A DNA stretch of 64,000 nt from Opitutus sp. (GTDB lineage Bacteria; Verrucomicrobiota; Verrucomicrobiae; Opitutales; Opitutaceae): assembly GCA_009695065.1 (NCBI GenBank), contig SIBR01000012.1, positions 1 to 64,000 on the forward strand, in the 5' to 3' direction. Both the position numbers and the translations under genes were made by a program. The notes under the pieces are model-generated. The model was not told where the DNA came from. It ran no database searches and saw nothing but the letters and a program-made list of their open reading frames with translations. Below are positions 42,500 to 51,191 of the stretch, piece by piece (position 1 is the stretch's first letter; the number at the start of each line of letters is the position of its first letter).

Positions 42500-44961
42500 G
42501 CCCCGCCGGCGCCCAACGTCTGCGGCTGCTCGCGAGCGCATTGAGTGTGCTTGCCGTGGTGGCGCTGGCCGCGGCCGGTTGGTTCTACACGCGACTGCGC
42601 GCAAGCCTCCCCCAACTCGACGGCGCCGCGACGGCGCAAGGGCTGGCGGCCCCGGTGCAAATCGCGCGCGATGCTCTGGGCGTGCCGACGCTTCGCGGCC
42701 AGAGCCGGGTCGACGTGGCGCGGGCCCTCGGCTGGCTGCATGCGCAGGATCGCTTCTTTCAAATGGACCTTTTGCGGCGCAGCAGCGCCGGCGAGCTGGC
42801 CGAGATCTTCGGCAAGCGCGCGCTGCCCCGGGACCGTGCCAACCGGCGCTTCGGTTTCCGCGCCCTCGCTCAAAAGGTCGTCGCGAATCTGCCGGCCGGT
42901 GAGCGGGCGGTGCTCGACGCCTATACTGCCGGCGTGAATGCGGGCCTCGGGGCCCTCGGCGCCCGGCCCTTCGAATATTACGTGCTGCGCGAGTCGCCGC
43001 AGCCGTGGCGCCCCGAAGATTCGATTCTCGTGGGCTACACGATGACCCTGGATCTGCAGGATGAAAACGGCCGCTACGAGAAAACCCTGATGACGCTCCG
43101 CGATCAGCTCGGAAAGGAAGCCTTCGCCTTTTTCGCCCCGCTCGTCGGTCCCGATGACGCCGCGCTCGACGGCAGCACCCTGCCGCTCGCGCCGATACCC
43201 GGGCCGAGGGTCGTCAACCTCCGGGCGGCCAAGGTGAGCGTGGATGCAACCTCACCCGGCCGGCCGGCGCTCCCGTTGCCGGAATCGTTTCCATTTCCAA
43301 ATCGCGACCCCGAGACCGTGCCGGGTTCGAACGCCTTCGCCCTCGGCGGAGCCCGCACGGCCAACGGCGCCGGCCTGCTCGCGAACGACATGCACCTCGA
43401 CCACGCCGTGCCCAATATCTGGTATCGCGCCTCGCTCGAATTTCCCGCGTCGGGACCAACCACCGGCGGAGCCGCCTTGAGAAAAATCACCGGCGTGACC
43501 CTGCCCGGCATGCCGCTGGTCGTCGCCGGCAGCAACGGCCGCGTGGCGTGGGGATTCACCTACACGTATGCCGACACCGGCGATCTCGTGGTGGTCGAAC
43601 CCGTGCCCGGACTCACATCGTGGTATGCCGCGCCCAACGCCCAATCGGTCAAATACGAGACGCGCACCGAGACGATCACCGTCCACGGCGGCAAGCCCGT
43701 CACGGTCAACTACGACTGGACCCTCTGGGGGCCCGTGATCGACAAGGATGAACGTGCACGCCCGCTCGCCCTGCACTGGGTGGCGCTGGATCCCGCCGCC
43801 ACCAACCTCGGGTTGCTCGACATGGAGGAGGCAAGCGACGTGACGGCGGCCATCGCCGTCGCCCACCGCGCCGGCGTGCCCACGCTCAACTTCGTTGTCG
43901 CCGATGCCGCAGGCAACGTGGCGTGGACCGTCGCCGGCCGCCTGCCCAAGCGCATCGGCTACGACGGCCGGCTGCCGGTTTCGTGGACCTATGGCGATCG
44001 CCGGTGGGAGGGATTACTCCCGCCCGACGAGGTGCCGGTGATCCGACATTCCGCCTCCGATCCCGCACCCGAACAAAGAATCTGGTCCGCCAACCAACGC
44101 ACGCTGGGCGGCGAGGCGCTCACGAAGATCGGCGACGGCGGCTACGCCCGCCCCGCCCGCGCCGCCCAGATCCGGGACGCCCTGGCGACCCTCGAAAAGG
44201 CGACGCCCCGCGACCTGCTCAAGGTTCAGCTCGACGATCGCGCACTTTTCCTCGCGCCGTGGCACCGGCTGTTGCTGGACACGCTCACGCCCGCCGCCGT
44301 CGCGTCGAACAAATCCCGGGCCGCACTGCGTTCGCTCGCGGAAAAATGGGAGGGGCGGGCCAGCGCCGAAGCCGTCAGTTACCCGATCGTGAAAAAGTTT
44401 CGGGGGGCGGTGTACGAACGGATTTTCCCCGCGCTCTTCGCCCCCTGCGTCGAGGCAGACCCGGGGTTCACGTGGAGCCAGCTGCAGCTGGAGCCGGCGG
44501 TGTGGGCGATGTTGCAGGCAAAGCCGATGCACCTGCTCGATTCCCGCCACGCGAGCTGGGACGAGTTGCTGCTCGCCGCAGCCGACGACGTGACCGCGGC
44601 GTTCGATCGCGCCGGCAACAACCCCGCACGAGTACCGTGGGGCCGGCAAAACGCCGTGCAGGCGCGCCATCCGTTCAGCTATTCGCTGCCGGAGTGGCTG
44701 GTCGGCTGGCTGAACCTGCCGGTCGAGCCCCTGCCGGGCGACGTCGACCTGCCCCGCGTGCAGCAGCCGCACCACGGCGCGAGCGAACGCCTGGTGGTTT
44801 CGCCCGGGCACGAGGACGAGGGAATTTTTCACATGCCGGGCGGCCAGAGCGGCCATCCGCTGTCGCCGTTCTTCCGCGCCGGCCACGAAGCGTGGATGCG
44901 GGGCGAACCCACGCCTTTCCTGCCCGGGAAGCCGGCGCACACCCTCCGGTTGCAGCCGTAG
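42496..44961 (+). CDS. Penicillin-acylase-family Ntn hydrolase
   Basis: An 821-residue protein. One N-terminal membrane segment (LASALSVLAVVALAAAGWF) anchors or exports it. The alpha part has VDVARALGWLHAQDRFFQMDLLRR, the usual opening of the family. The nucleophile should be Ser278 in PGSNAFALGG, exposed after autocleavage, followed by LLANDMHLDHAVPNIWY. The late RLVVSPGHEDEGIFHMPGGQSGHPLSPFF segment is also conserved. Known members hydrolyse penicillins, acyl-homoserine lactones or other amides; substrate not decidable here. Start is GTG, overlapping the kinase stop (GTGA), so the two genes are translationally coupled. Confidence 0.93.
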   Translation: MSPAGAQRLRLLASALSVLAVVALAAAGWFYTRLRASLPQLDGAATAQGLAAPVQIARDALGVPTLRGQSRVDVARALGWLHAQDRFFQMDLLRRSSAGELAEIFGKRALPRDRANRRFGFRALAQKVVANLPAGERAVLDAYTAGVNAGLGALGARPFEYYVLRESPQPWRPEDSILVGYTMTLDLQDENGRYEKTLMTLRDQLGKEAFAFFAPLVGPDDAALDGSTLPLAPIPGPRVVNLRAAKVSVDATSPGRPALPLPESFPFPNRDPETVPGSNAFALGGARTANGAGLLANDMHLDHAVPNIWYRASLEFPASGPTTGGAALRKITGVTLPGMPLVVAGSNGRVAWGFTYTYADTGDLVVVEPVPGLTSWYAAPNAQSVKYETRTETITVHGGKPVTVNYDWTLWGPVIDKDERARPLALHWVALDPAATNLGLLDMEEASDVTAAIAVAHRAGVPTLNFVVADAAGNVAWTVAGRLPKRIGYDGRLPVSWTYGDRRWEGLLPPDEVPVIRHSASDPAPEQRIWSANQRTLGGEALTKIGDGGYARPARAAQIRDALATLEKATPRDLLKVQLDDRALFLAPWHRLLLDTLTPAAVASNKSRAALRSLAEKWEGRASAEAVSYPIVKKFRGAVYERIFPALFAPCVEADPGFTWSQLQLEPAVWAMLQAKPMHLLDSRHASWDELLLAAADDVTAAFDRAGNNPARVPWGRQNAVQARHPFSYSLPEWLVGWLNLPVEPLPGDVDLPRVQQPHHGASERLVVSPGHEDEGIFHMPGGQSGHPLSPFFRAGHEAWMRGEPTPFLPGKPAHTLRLQP

Positions 44962-45033
44962 CGCCGGCGCGCGGCGCCGCACCTTTTGCGTTGAGCCGCA
45001 CGAACCGGCGCCGCTTGCTGGCCCCGCCGCCGC

Positions 45034-45732
45034 ATGAAGAAAAAGAAGCGCAGTTACACGGTCTTTCTTGGCGGCGAATTGTTCTCGCTCAAGCACCTCA
45101 TCGGCAACGCGTGGCTGGCCGAGGCGATCTACGAAAAATCCCACGGTAAATTCCGCTGCGTCCTGCCGCAGGACTTCGGCGAACTGCGGGGCCGCAGCGC
45201 CCGGGCGATCCGCGACCACAGTCTCCATGCCCTCGTGGCCTGCGACCTCGCGTTGTTCAATTTCGACGGTACCGACCTCGACAGCGGCACCGTGGTGGAA
45301 TTCATGTTCGCGAAATTCGCCGACATTCCCGCCGTCCTTCTGCGCAGCGACATCCGCCCCGCCGGCGGCAATCGGGGCGCGCCGTGGAACGTGATGGCCG
45401 GCTTTTTCCCCCGCACGGCGAACGTCCTCGCCCCGAGTCTCTTCGACTACCGGGGTTCGCCCACCCGGCGTCAGCGCGGGCTCGACGACGCGCTGCGCCT
45501 CGCGGGCCAGCACAGCTCCGCCGCCGCGCAAATCGTGTGTGAACGGATCGCCGCGCAATGTGTGCGCGCGTTCGAACGGTTGCTCGACCTGCCACCGGCC
45601 ATGCCGAGGCACCTCCGCGAGGAAGCCTACCAATGGCTCGCGCTGATGCCCGCCCTGCACGGCAAGCGGAAGGATCTGTGGAGGCAGTTCGAGCGCCACC
45701 TGGAGCGCAAGGTGGAGCGAGATTTGCTCTGA
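45034..45732 (+). CDS. Nucleoside 2-deoxyribosyltransferase-like protein
   Basis: A 232-residue protein. The N-terminal ~130 residues fit the nucleoside 2-deoxyribosyltransferase fold: YTVFLGGELFSLKHLIGNAWLAEAI, KFRCVLPQDFGE, ACDLALFNFDGTDLDSGTVVEFMFA, where the Glu of VVEF matches the catalytic nucleophile. The C-terminal ~90 residues are helical (QIVCERIAAQCVRAFERLLDL) and are not part of the core family. The next gene is uracil phosphoribosyltransferase, which points to nucleobase salvage. The ATG overlaps no neighbour; a 72-bp gap separates it from the acylase. Confidence 0.85.
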   Translation: MKKKKRSYTVFLGGELFSLKHLIGNAWLAEAIYEKSHGKFRCVLPQDFGELRGRSARAIRDHSLHALVACDLALFNFDGTDLDSGTVVEFMFAKFADIPAVLLRSDIRPAGGNRGAPWNVMAGFFPRTANVLAPSLFDYRGSPTRRQRGLDDALRLAGQHSSAAAQIVCERIAAQCVRAFERLLDLPPAMPRHLREEAYQWLALMPALHGKRKDLWRQFERHLERKVERDLL

Positions 45733-45793
45733 TCGGCCACCGCCCTTCGAACGGCGCGCCGTCGTCGGTTTTTCCACCAACCCCTTTAAAGCC

Positions 45794-46423
45794 ATGCCAC
45801 TCCACGTCCTCGACCACCCGCTCGCCGCGCACATCATCACCCATCTCCGCGACCGGACGACCAAGCCGGCGACGTTCCGCACCTTGGCATACCAAATCAG
45901 CCTGCTCCTCGCAATCGAGGCGACGAATGGAATTGAAACCGAGCCGAAGGAGATCGACACCCCGCTCGAACGCATGACCGGCCGCGTCCTCGCCCACGAA
46001 ACGCTCGTCGTGGTGCCGATTCTCCGCGCCGGCCTCGGCATGGTGCAGCCTTTCACCGATCTTTTCCCCGACGTCAGCGTCGGCTACATCGGGCTGGAGC
46101 GCGATCACGAGACGGCGCGGGCCCGGAGTTACTATTGCAAGCTGCCGCCGCTGAAAGGTCGCGCGCGTCACCACGTGTTCGTGGTCGATCCGATGCTTGC
46201 CACCGGCGGCTCCGCCGTCGCCGCGCTCAACGTCGTCAAGGAATGCGGCGCCATCAACCCCACCCTGGTATCGATCGTCAGCGCGCCCGAGGGCGTGGCC
46301 GAAGTCGAGCGGCATCATCCCGGCACCACGATCCACACCGCCGCGCTCGACCGCGCACTGAACGATCGCAAATACATCATGCCCGGTCTCGGCGATTTCG
46401 GCGACCGGTTGTACGGCACCTGA
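45794..46423 (+). CDS. upp: Uracil phosphoribosyltransferase
   Basis: A 209-residue salvage enzyme making UMP from uracil and PRPP. Features of Upp: N-terminal LHVLDHPLAAHIITHLRDRTT, VPILRAGLGMVQPFTDLFPD, the PRPP loop FVVDPMLATGGSAVAAL, SIVSAPEGVAEVERHHP, and the uracil-binding end YIMPGLGDFGDRLYGT. Length and all motifs are standard. The preceding gene is deoxyribosyltransferase-like, 61 bp upstream. Confidence 0.97.
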   Translation: MPLHVLDHPLAAHIITHLRDRTTKPATFRTLAYQISLLLAIEATNGIETEPKEIDTPLERMTGRVLAHETLVVVPILRAGLGMVQPFTDLFPDVSVGYIGLERDHETARARSYYCKLPPLKGRARHHVFVVDPMLATGGSAVAALNVVKECGAINPTLVSIVSAPEGVAEVERHHPGTTIHTAALDRALNDRKYIMPGLGDFGDRLYGT

Positions 46424-46487
46424 CCGAACCGCGGCCGACGACCGGCTGCGTCGCGATCGTGTCCCTTGGCCTCAAGGCCAAATCTTT

Positions 46488-46509
46488 GTTGTCAACTATT
46501 GGTTGACTT
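46488..46509. repeat. Palindrome-family copy B
   Basis: TTGTTGTCAACTATTGGTTGAC: perfect 6-bp arms GTCAAC / GTTGAC around TATTG, 64 bp after the upp stop. Matches 17 of 19 bases of the copy at 22254. No T run follows. Confidence 0.6.
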
Positions 46510-46656
46510 AGAAGGTTTGGTGGCGTCTCCTAGGGCTTCGCTGGCTGCACCGGCTGGCGTTCGTCCCGATGGCCGCACCCCGGGCGGGGCACGGCATGTT
46601 CTCGCGGCTTGCGGATCGCGTGCACGGGGGGCATTTTCCACCTCTCTCCCGCGACG

Positions 46657-47499
46657 ATGAACAGCTTTGGCTCCTCCGATGACCACCAACCCGTGACCTG
46701 GGTCCGCGGCCAGCCCATTTACGCGGTGCACGTGCTCGTGGGAGTTTTCGTCGGCTCGATGCTCGCCACGGCGGTGCTAAGTTTTTTCAACGCCGGGCGC
46801 TGGCTCGATGCGTTGATCTTCCTGAGCGATCGCGTGCTGCAGGGCGAAGTCTGGCGCGGCCTCACCTACGGCCTCGTGAACCCGCCGTCGCTCTGGTTCG
46901 TGATCAACATGCTCATGATCGTGTGGTTTGGCCGCGAGTTGGAGCGCTTCTTCGGCCGCCGCTTGTTCCTGCGGTTTTACGCCGGACTGTACCTTCTGCT
47001 CCCCGTGCTGTTCACCGCGATTGGCCTGGCGCGGCCCACCCATCTCGCGGGCGAGTCCGGCGGCTTTGCGCTGTTCGTGGCTTTCGCCACGCTGCATCCG
47101 AACGCGCCCATGATCTTCAACCTCCTAGCGAAGTGGGTGGCCGCGATCCTGATCGGCATCTACACGCTCATGGCCCTAAGCAGCCACGATTGGATGCAGC
47201 TTGTTTCACTGTGGGCGACCTCCGGCTACGCCTATGCGGTCGTGCGGTATGAACAGGGCCATTTCAGCGTGCCGACCTTCCGGATGCCGGCGAAGGCCAA
47301 GGTTGCCACGTCGCTACGGGCAGAACCGCGATTCGAGCCGCCGGTTCGTCCCCGGGTTTTAAGCGTCGGCACGATGGTCGAGATCGACGCGGTGCTCGAC
47401 AAGATCGCTCGCTTGGGCATCGCCAGCCTGACGCCGCAGGAGCGGGCGAAACTCGATGCTGCCCGCGAGGATCTGCGAAAAAAATCCGGCCGGCACTGA
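46657..47499 (+). CDS. Rhomboid-like membrane protein, probably without protease activity
   Basis: A 280-residue protein with about six membrane helices and a soluble C-terminal tail. The rhomboid pattern is visible: QGEVWRGLTYGLVNPPSLWF in the place of W-R-x-x-T..., NMLMIVWFGRELERFFG and the serine motif AGESGGFALF with Ser134. The sixth-helix position that normally carries the catalytic His (A-H-x-x-G-x-x-x-G) reads MQLVSLWATSGYAY (residues 180-193), with no His; the only nearby one, His177, lies outside. The tail (VEIDAVLDKIARLGIASLTPQERAKLDAAR) is the short helical motif common at rhomboid C-termini in this phylum. Confidence 0.83.
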   Translation: MNSFGSSDDHQPVTWVRGQPIYAVHVLVGVFVGSMLATAVLSFFNAGRWLDALIFLSDRVLQGEVWRGLTYGLVNPPSLWFVINMLMIVWFGRELERFFGRRLFLRFYAGLYLLLPVLFTAIGLARPTHLAGESGGFALFVAFATLHPNAPMIFNLLAKWVAAILIGIYTLMALSSHDWMQLVSLWATSGYAYAVVRYEQGHFSVPTFRMPAKAKVATSLRAEPRFEPPVRPRVLSVGTMVEIDAVLDKIARLGIASLTPQERAKLDAAREDLRKKSGRH

Positions 47500-47603
47500 T
47501 CCAGCGAGAGTGCGGCTCCTTCATCCGCGCCATCCGCCGCGTTCGATCCGCGACCGGCCATCACATCAACCGCCGGAACCCAGGCCCCTCAACCCGCACC
47601 GTC

Positions 47604-48236
47604 ATGCCCCTTCCCCTCGCCGCCATCCTGTCCGCCGTCACCCCGCTCGTGTTGAGCGCCTATGAACTGTATCGCCGGCGTCAGGAGGCAAAAGCCGGGC
47701 CCGCCGGCGACGCGCTTTCCGGCGAAGGCTTGCGAGCCCGCCTGCGCGAGCTGGAGGATTCCGCGCTGGAACAAGCACGCTTGATCGACGAACTCTCCCG
47801 CACCGTGGAATCGCTGGCCCGTACAGTCGACGCCGTGCTGGAGGAGAACAACCGCAAGGCGGCGCAGATTCGGCGGCTGCTTTTCGCGGGGATCGGTATC
47901 GCCGCGGCGAGTTTCGGCTCGGCCGGCGGCCGCCAGGCCGGGAGGGGCCCAACGGACTCGCAGGATTGCCTTGGCGCCGAACCGCGTTTTCATCCCGCGG
48001 CGTGGACCCACTCACCCACTCGCTCCTCGGCGCCAGTCTGGGTTACGCGGCTTTTGGCCGCCGGCTCGGCCGGACGGCGGCGGGTGTCGGCGGGCTCGCG
48101 GCTTTCGTGCCGGACGCGGATATTTTCATTCGCAGTGCCGCCGACCCGCTGCTCGCGATCGAGTATCACCGCCACTTTACGCACTCGCTGCTTTTTGCCC
48201 CGGTCGGCGCCGCCGTGGTGGCCTCGTTCTGGCTGA
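47604..48236 (+). CDS. Short membrane-anchored coiled-coil protein (3' end uncertain)
   Basis: The first ~100 residues look real: a hydrophobic start (MPLPLAAILSAVTPLVLSAYELY), a coiled coil (GLRARLRELEDSALEQARLIDEL, TVESLARTVDAVLEENNRKAAQ read in parts) and a second hydrophobic segment (IRRLLFAGIGIAAASFG). After about residue 112 the frame runs 230 bp into the next gene and has an out-of-frame composition rich in Arg, Ser and Pro. Either the true stop was lost by an indel near 47930, or the tail is translated but meaningless. No family known. Confidence 0.55.
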   Translation: MPLPLAAILSAVTPLVLSAYELYRRRQEAKAGPAGDALSGEGLRARLRELEDSALEQARLIDELSRTVESLARTVDAVLEENNRKAAQIRRLLFAGIGIAAASFGSAGGRQAGRGPTDSQDCLGAEPRFHPAAWTHSPTRSSAPVWVTRLLAAGSAGRRRVSAGSRLSCRTRIFSFAVPPTRCSRSSITATLRTRCFLPRSAPPWWPRSG

Positions 48237-49009
48237 TCCGGCCCCGCTGGCGGGATCACTTTGCCGCGCTGTGGGTCTGTGCGCTCGTCGCCTACTTTAG
48301 TCATGCTCTGCTCGACGCGGCCACGAGCTACGGCACGCAGTTGCTCTGGCCGGTTTCGAATCATCGTTTCGATTTCGACGTAATTGCGATCGTCGACCCG
48401 CCGTTCACGCTGGTGCTCGGCCTCGGCTTGGGATGGTCGCTACGATCGAAACGACTGCGGATCGCGACGATCGCCCTGGCGCTGGCGGCCGGTTACCTGG
48501 GCTTGGGCGCGCTCCAGCACGAACGCGCCCTGGCGGCACAGCAACGCCTGGCGGCGTCGCGCGGTCATGCCCCCCAGCGCGCCGAGGCGATGCCCACGCT
48601 GGCCAACAACATCGTCTGGCGGGCGCTCTATGTTCACGCCGGCCAGATCTACAGCGACCGCATTCGCGTCGGTTGGTTTTCCGCCCCGACCGTCCGCGAG
48701 GGCTGGGCGTTGCCGCTGGTGGAGGAGCGGGACTTGACGACCGCGGAACGAACCCGGAGTGCGGTGCAGCGCTCATTTCCCCGGTTCCAGTGGTTTTCGG
48801 AGGGTTGGGTGGCGCGCAGCCCCAACGATCCCACCGTGCTCGGCGACATGCGTTATTCGCTTTCGACCGAGGCCTTCGATCCGATCTGGGGCATCCGCTT
48901 CACGCCGCCCGGCGCGCCGACCCCGGTGATCTGGGTCAACCGCTCGCGCGATCGCGAGATCCGGCTGGGCGAGTTGTGGCGCGAGATCGCCGGCCGGGAT
49001 GAACGCTAG
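48002..49009 (+). CDS. YdjM-type inner-membrane metal-dependent hydrolase
   Basis: A 335-residue membrane protein of the YdjM/DUF457 family. It begins VDPLTHSLLGASLGYA with the conserved His, then FVPDADIFI, LAIEYHRHFTHSLLFAPV with the H-R-x-x-T-H-S motif, and YFSHALLDAATSYGTQLLWP with a further His and Asp; together these form the proposed metal site. Four to five membrane helices are followed by a soluble C-terminal half. Members are LexA-regulated in E. coli; the substrate is unknown. Start taken as GTG 48002 because the motif begins there; it overlaps the doubtful tail of the preceding frame. Confidence 0.9.
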   Translation: MDPLTHSLLGASLGYAAFGRRLGRTAAGVGGLAAFVPDADIFIRSAADPLLAIEYHRHFTHSLLFAPVGAAVVASFWLIRPRWRDHFAALWVCALVAYFSHALLDAATSYGTQLLWPVSNHRFDFDVIAIVDPPFTLVLGLGLGWSLRSKRLRIATIALALAAGYLGLGALQHERALAAQQRLAASRGHAPQRAEAMPTLANNIVWRALYVHAGQIYSDRIRVGWFSAPTVREGWALPLVEERDLTTAERTRSAVQRSFPRFQWFSEGWVARSPNDPTVLGDMRYSLSTEAFDPIWGIRFTPPGAPTPVIWVNRSRDREIRLGELWREIAGRDER

Positions 49010-49051
49010 CGCCCTGTGCCGAGGCCAGCAGGCGCCTTAAACGTCCGACGT

Positions 49052-49078
49052 GATTGATCCTCCCGAGGCGGATCAATC
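49052..49078. terminator. Hairpin after the YdjM-type gene
   Basis: A perfect 9-bp stem GATTGATCC / GGATCAATC with a 9-nt loop, 42 bp past the stop. The downstream AAAAAA is on the wrong strand for a plus-strand T run, so it is at best a weak terminator. Confidence 0.4.
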
Positions 49079-49165
49079 GCGGGTGAAAACGAAAAAAACT
49101 TCGCGCTCACCAGCGCGACCCCGCTACAAACAGTGCGCCTCGGAACCTTCCGCCGCTTTCATCCC

Positions 49166-50095
49166 ATGACCCCTCGCTTGAATCTCCTGCCGGCGCTCAG
49201 CGCCATTGTCCTCGCCGCGTTGCTGACCGGGTCCGCCCGCGCCGCCATTCCCGGTATCACGATGCCGCCCGCCGACGGCAAGTTGCGCATCATCGCGTTT
49301 GGCGCCCATCCCGATGACTGCGAAATCCAGGTCGGCGGCGCCGCGGCGTTGTGGGCCCGGGCCGGACATCACGTGCTGTTCGTGTCCGTGACCAACGGCG
49401 ACATCGGCCACTGGCGCGAGGCCGGTGGCCCGCTCGCCGTCCGCCGAAAGCGCGAGGTCGACCAGGCCCACGGGATCCTCGGCATCCAGGGCGTCGTGCT
49501 CGACAACCACGACGGCGAACTCGAGCCCACGCTGGAGAATCGCCGCACCCTCACGCGCCTGATCCGGGAGTGGAATGCCGATCTCGTCCTGGGCCCCCGG
49601 ACCAATGACTATCATCCGGACCACCGCTACACGGGCATCCTCGTCCAGGACGCCGCTTACATGGTCACCGTGCCCTTCTTCTGTCCGGACGTGCCGGCGA
49701 TGAAGAAAAATCCGGTGTTCATGTACTACACCGACCGTTTCCAAAAGCCGGCGCCCTCGCGGCCGGACGTCGTCGTCTCCATCGACGCCGTCATCGAGAA
49801 AAAACTTGATGCCCTCGGCGTGATGATCTCGCAGTTCGCCGAGGGCGGGGCCAACGGCTCGGCCGACCTCTATCCCGCCGCTCCCGCCGGCCAGGAGCAG
49901 AGGAAGCGGGCGGTCCGGGAAAATTTCTCACGGCGCTTTCAAGCGCTGGCCGTCCGGTTTCATCAGGAACTCGCCGCGTGGTATCCCGGCGACAAGGCGA
50001 AGGCGGTGAAGCATGGCGAGGCGTTTGAGATTTGCGAATACGGCGGCCAGCCCGACAAGCGTGAACTGCGGCGCCTGTTCCCGTTCTTCGACTGA
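49166..50095 (+). CDS. Exported PIG-L family deacetylase
   Basis: A 309-residue enzyme with a signal peptide (LLPALSAIVLAALLTGSARA). The zinc site is intact: IIAFGAHPDDCEIQVGGAA (A-H-P-D-D) and TNDYHPDHRYTG (H-P-D-H). PIG-L/LmbE enzymes remove N-acetyl groups from GlcNAc-containing substrates; here an exported amino-sugar deacetylase is likely. ATG at 49166 gives the signal peptide. It starts a rightward pair with a TIM-barrel isomerase and is the first of several exported catabolic enzymes. Confidence 0.92.
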   Translation: MTPRLNLLPALSAIVLAALLTGSARAAIPGITMPPADGKLRIIAFGAHPDDCEIQVGGAAALWARAGHHVLFVSVTNGDIGHWREAGGPLAVRRKREVDQAHGILGIQGVVLDNHDGELEPTLENRRTLTRLIREWNADLVLGPRTNDYHPDHRYTGILVQDAAYMVTVPFFCPDVPAMKKNPVFMYYTDRFQKPAPSRPDVVVSIDAVIEKKLDALGVMISQFAEGGANGSADLYPAAPAGQEQRKRAVRENFSRRFQALAVRFHQELAAWYPGDKAKAVKHGEAFEICEYGGQPDKRELRRLFPFFD

Positions 50096-50165
50096 GCGGC
50101 TCCGTTCTCTTTTCCGGACAAGCACATTTTTCCCTTCCCCCGTCAGATCCTCCAAATCCACCCCC

Positions 50166-51092
50166 ATGATCAACCTGTCTCGTCGCGATTTCCTCAAACT
50201 GTCCTCCGCCGCCGGTCTCGCCGTCGCCGCTCCGCTGGGCTCCCGGGCCGCCGGGCCCCATCACCGGCCGGGCCAGTCCCGCCTGCTGCTCAGCCTTGCC
50301 GCCTACTCCTTCCGCGAGTCGTTTCCCACCAGCCGCGGCAAAGCCAACCCCAAGGCACCGCCGGCCGCCCAGGCCATGGATATGTTCAAGTTCATCGACT
50401 ATTGCGCGGCGCAGGGCTGCGCCGGCACCGAGCTCACCAGTTATTTCTTCGCCGCGGAAACCGACGACTACCTGATCAAGCTCCGGCGGCATTGCTTCCT
50501 GCGCGGCATCGCCATCAGCGGCACCGCCATCGCCAACAATTTCTCGCATCCCAAGGGCCCGAAGCGGGACGAGGAGATCGCGGCCACAAAGAAGTGGATC
50601 GATCGCGCGGTGGTGCTGGGCGCGCCGCACATCCGGGTCTTCGCCGGCGTCACCAAGGAGATCCCGCGGGCCGAGGCCGACAAACTGGTCGTCAGCGCGC
50701 TCGAGGAGGTCGGCGATTACGCGAGTAAGAAGGGCATTTTCCTCGGCCTGGAAAATCACGATTCCATCGGCAGCGCCGCGACGCTGCTGCCCATGATCCG
50801 TTCCGTGAACAGCCCGTGGGTGGGCATCAACCTCGACTCGGGCAATTTTCGCACGCCCGATCCCTACAAGGATTTCGCGGAGTGCGTGCCCTACGCCCTG
50901 AACGTCCAGCTCAAGGCGGATCTGATCGACGGCTCCGGCAAGAAAGTGGATGCCGATAACAAGCGCTTCACGCAGCTCCTGCGCGCCGGCGGCTACAAGG
51001 GCTGGGTGGCCTTGGAATACGAGGCGCCGGAAAGCCCCGTGACCGCCATTCCGCGCCACCTGAAGGAGCTGCGGACGCTGTTCTCCGCGTAA
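50166..51092 (+). CDS. Tat-exported sugar phosphate isomerase/epimerase (TIM barrel)
   Basis: A 308-residue protein of the AP-endonuclease-2/xylose-isomerase-like TIM-barrel superfamily. It opens with a Tat signal (INLSRRDFLKLSSAAGLAVAAP). Barrel strands carry the metal ligands: CAGTELTSYFF, GLENHDSIGSAATLL, WVGINLDSGNF, VQLKADL and a final VALEYEAPES. Tat export fits a folded, metal-loaded enzyme. A sugar or hydroxypyruvate isomerase-like role is likely, substrate unknown. Lies 70 bp after the PIG-L gene; ends at a strong terminator. Confidence 0.92.
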   Translation: MINLSRRDFLKLSSAAGLAVAAPLGSRAAGPHHRPGQSRLLLSLAAYSFRESFPTSRGKANPKAPPAAQAMDMFKFIDYCAAQGCAGTELTSYFFAAETDDYLIKLRRHCFLRGIAISGTAIANNFSHPKGPKRDEEIAATKKWIDRAVVLGAPHIRVFAGVTKEIPRAEADKLVVSALEEVGDYASKKGIFLGLENHDSIGSAATLLPMIRSVNSPWVGINLDSGNFRTPDPYKDFAECVPYALNVQLKADLIDGSGKKVDADNKRFTQLLRAGGYKGWVALEYEAPESPVTAIPRHLKELRTLFSA

Positions 51093-51145
51093 GCGCGGCG
51101 TTCGTCCCACCGGCGGCCGGATTCGCTCCGGCCCGCCGGGCCACG

Positions 51146-51173
51146 AAAAAAGGCGGGCTCTCGCCCGCCTTTT
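51146..51173. terminator. Bidirectional intrinsic terminator between convergent genes
   Basis: A perfect 9-bp stem AAGGCGGGC / GCCCGCCTT with a TCTC loop, preceded by an A run and followed by TTTTC, so T runs exist on both strands. It sits midway between the isomerase and the amidohydrolase stop codons. Confidence 0.92.
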
Positions 51174-51191
51174 CTTCGTCGTGTGCGCCCG

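Noticed and set aside
44962..45010. GCGCC-rich dyad after the acylase gene as a terminator
   Set aside because: Stem is imperfect and followed by only four T residues within a GC-rich stretch; not convincing.
45034..46423. Deoxyribosyltransferase-like plus upp as an anti-phage system
   Set aside because: No toxin, sensor or nuclease partner nearby; nucleobase salvage is the simpler reading.
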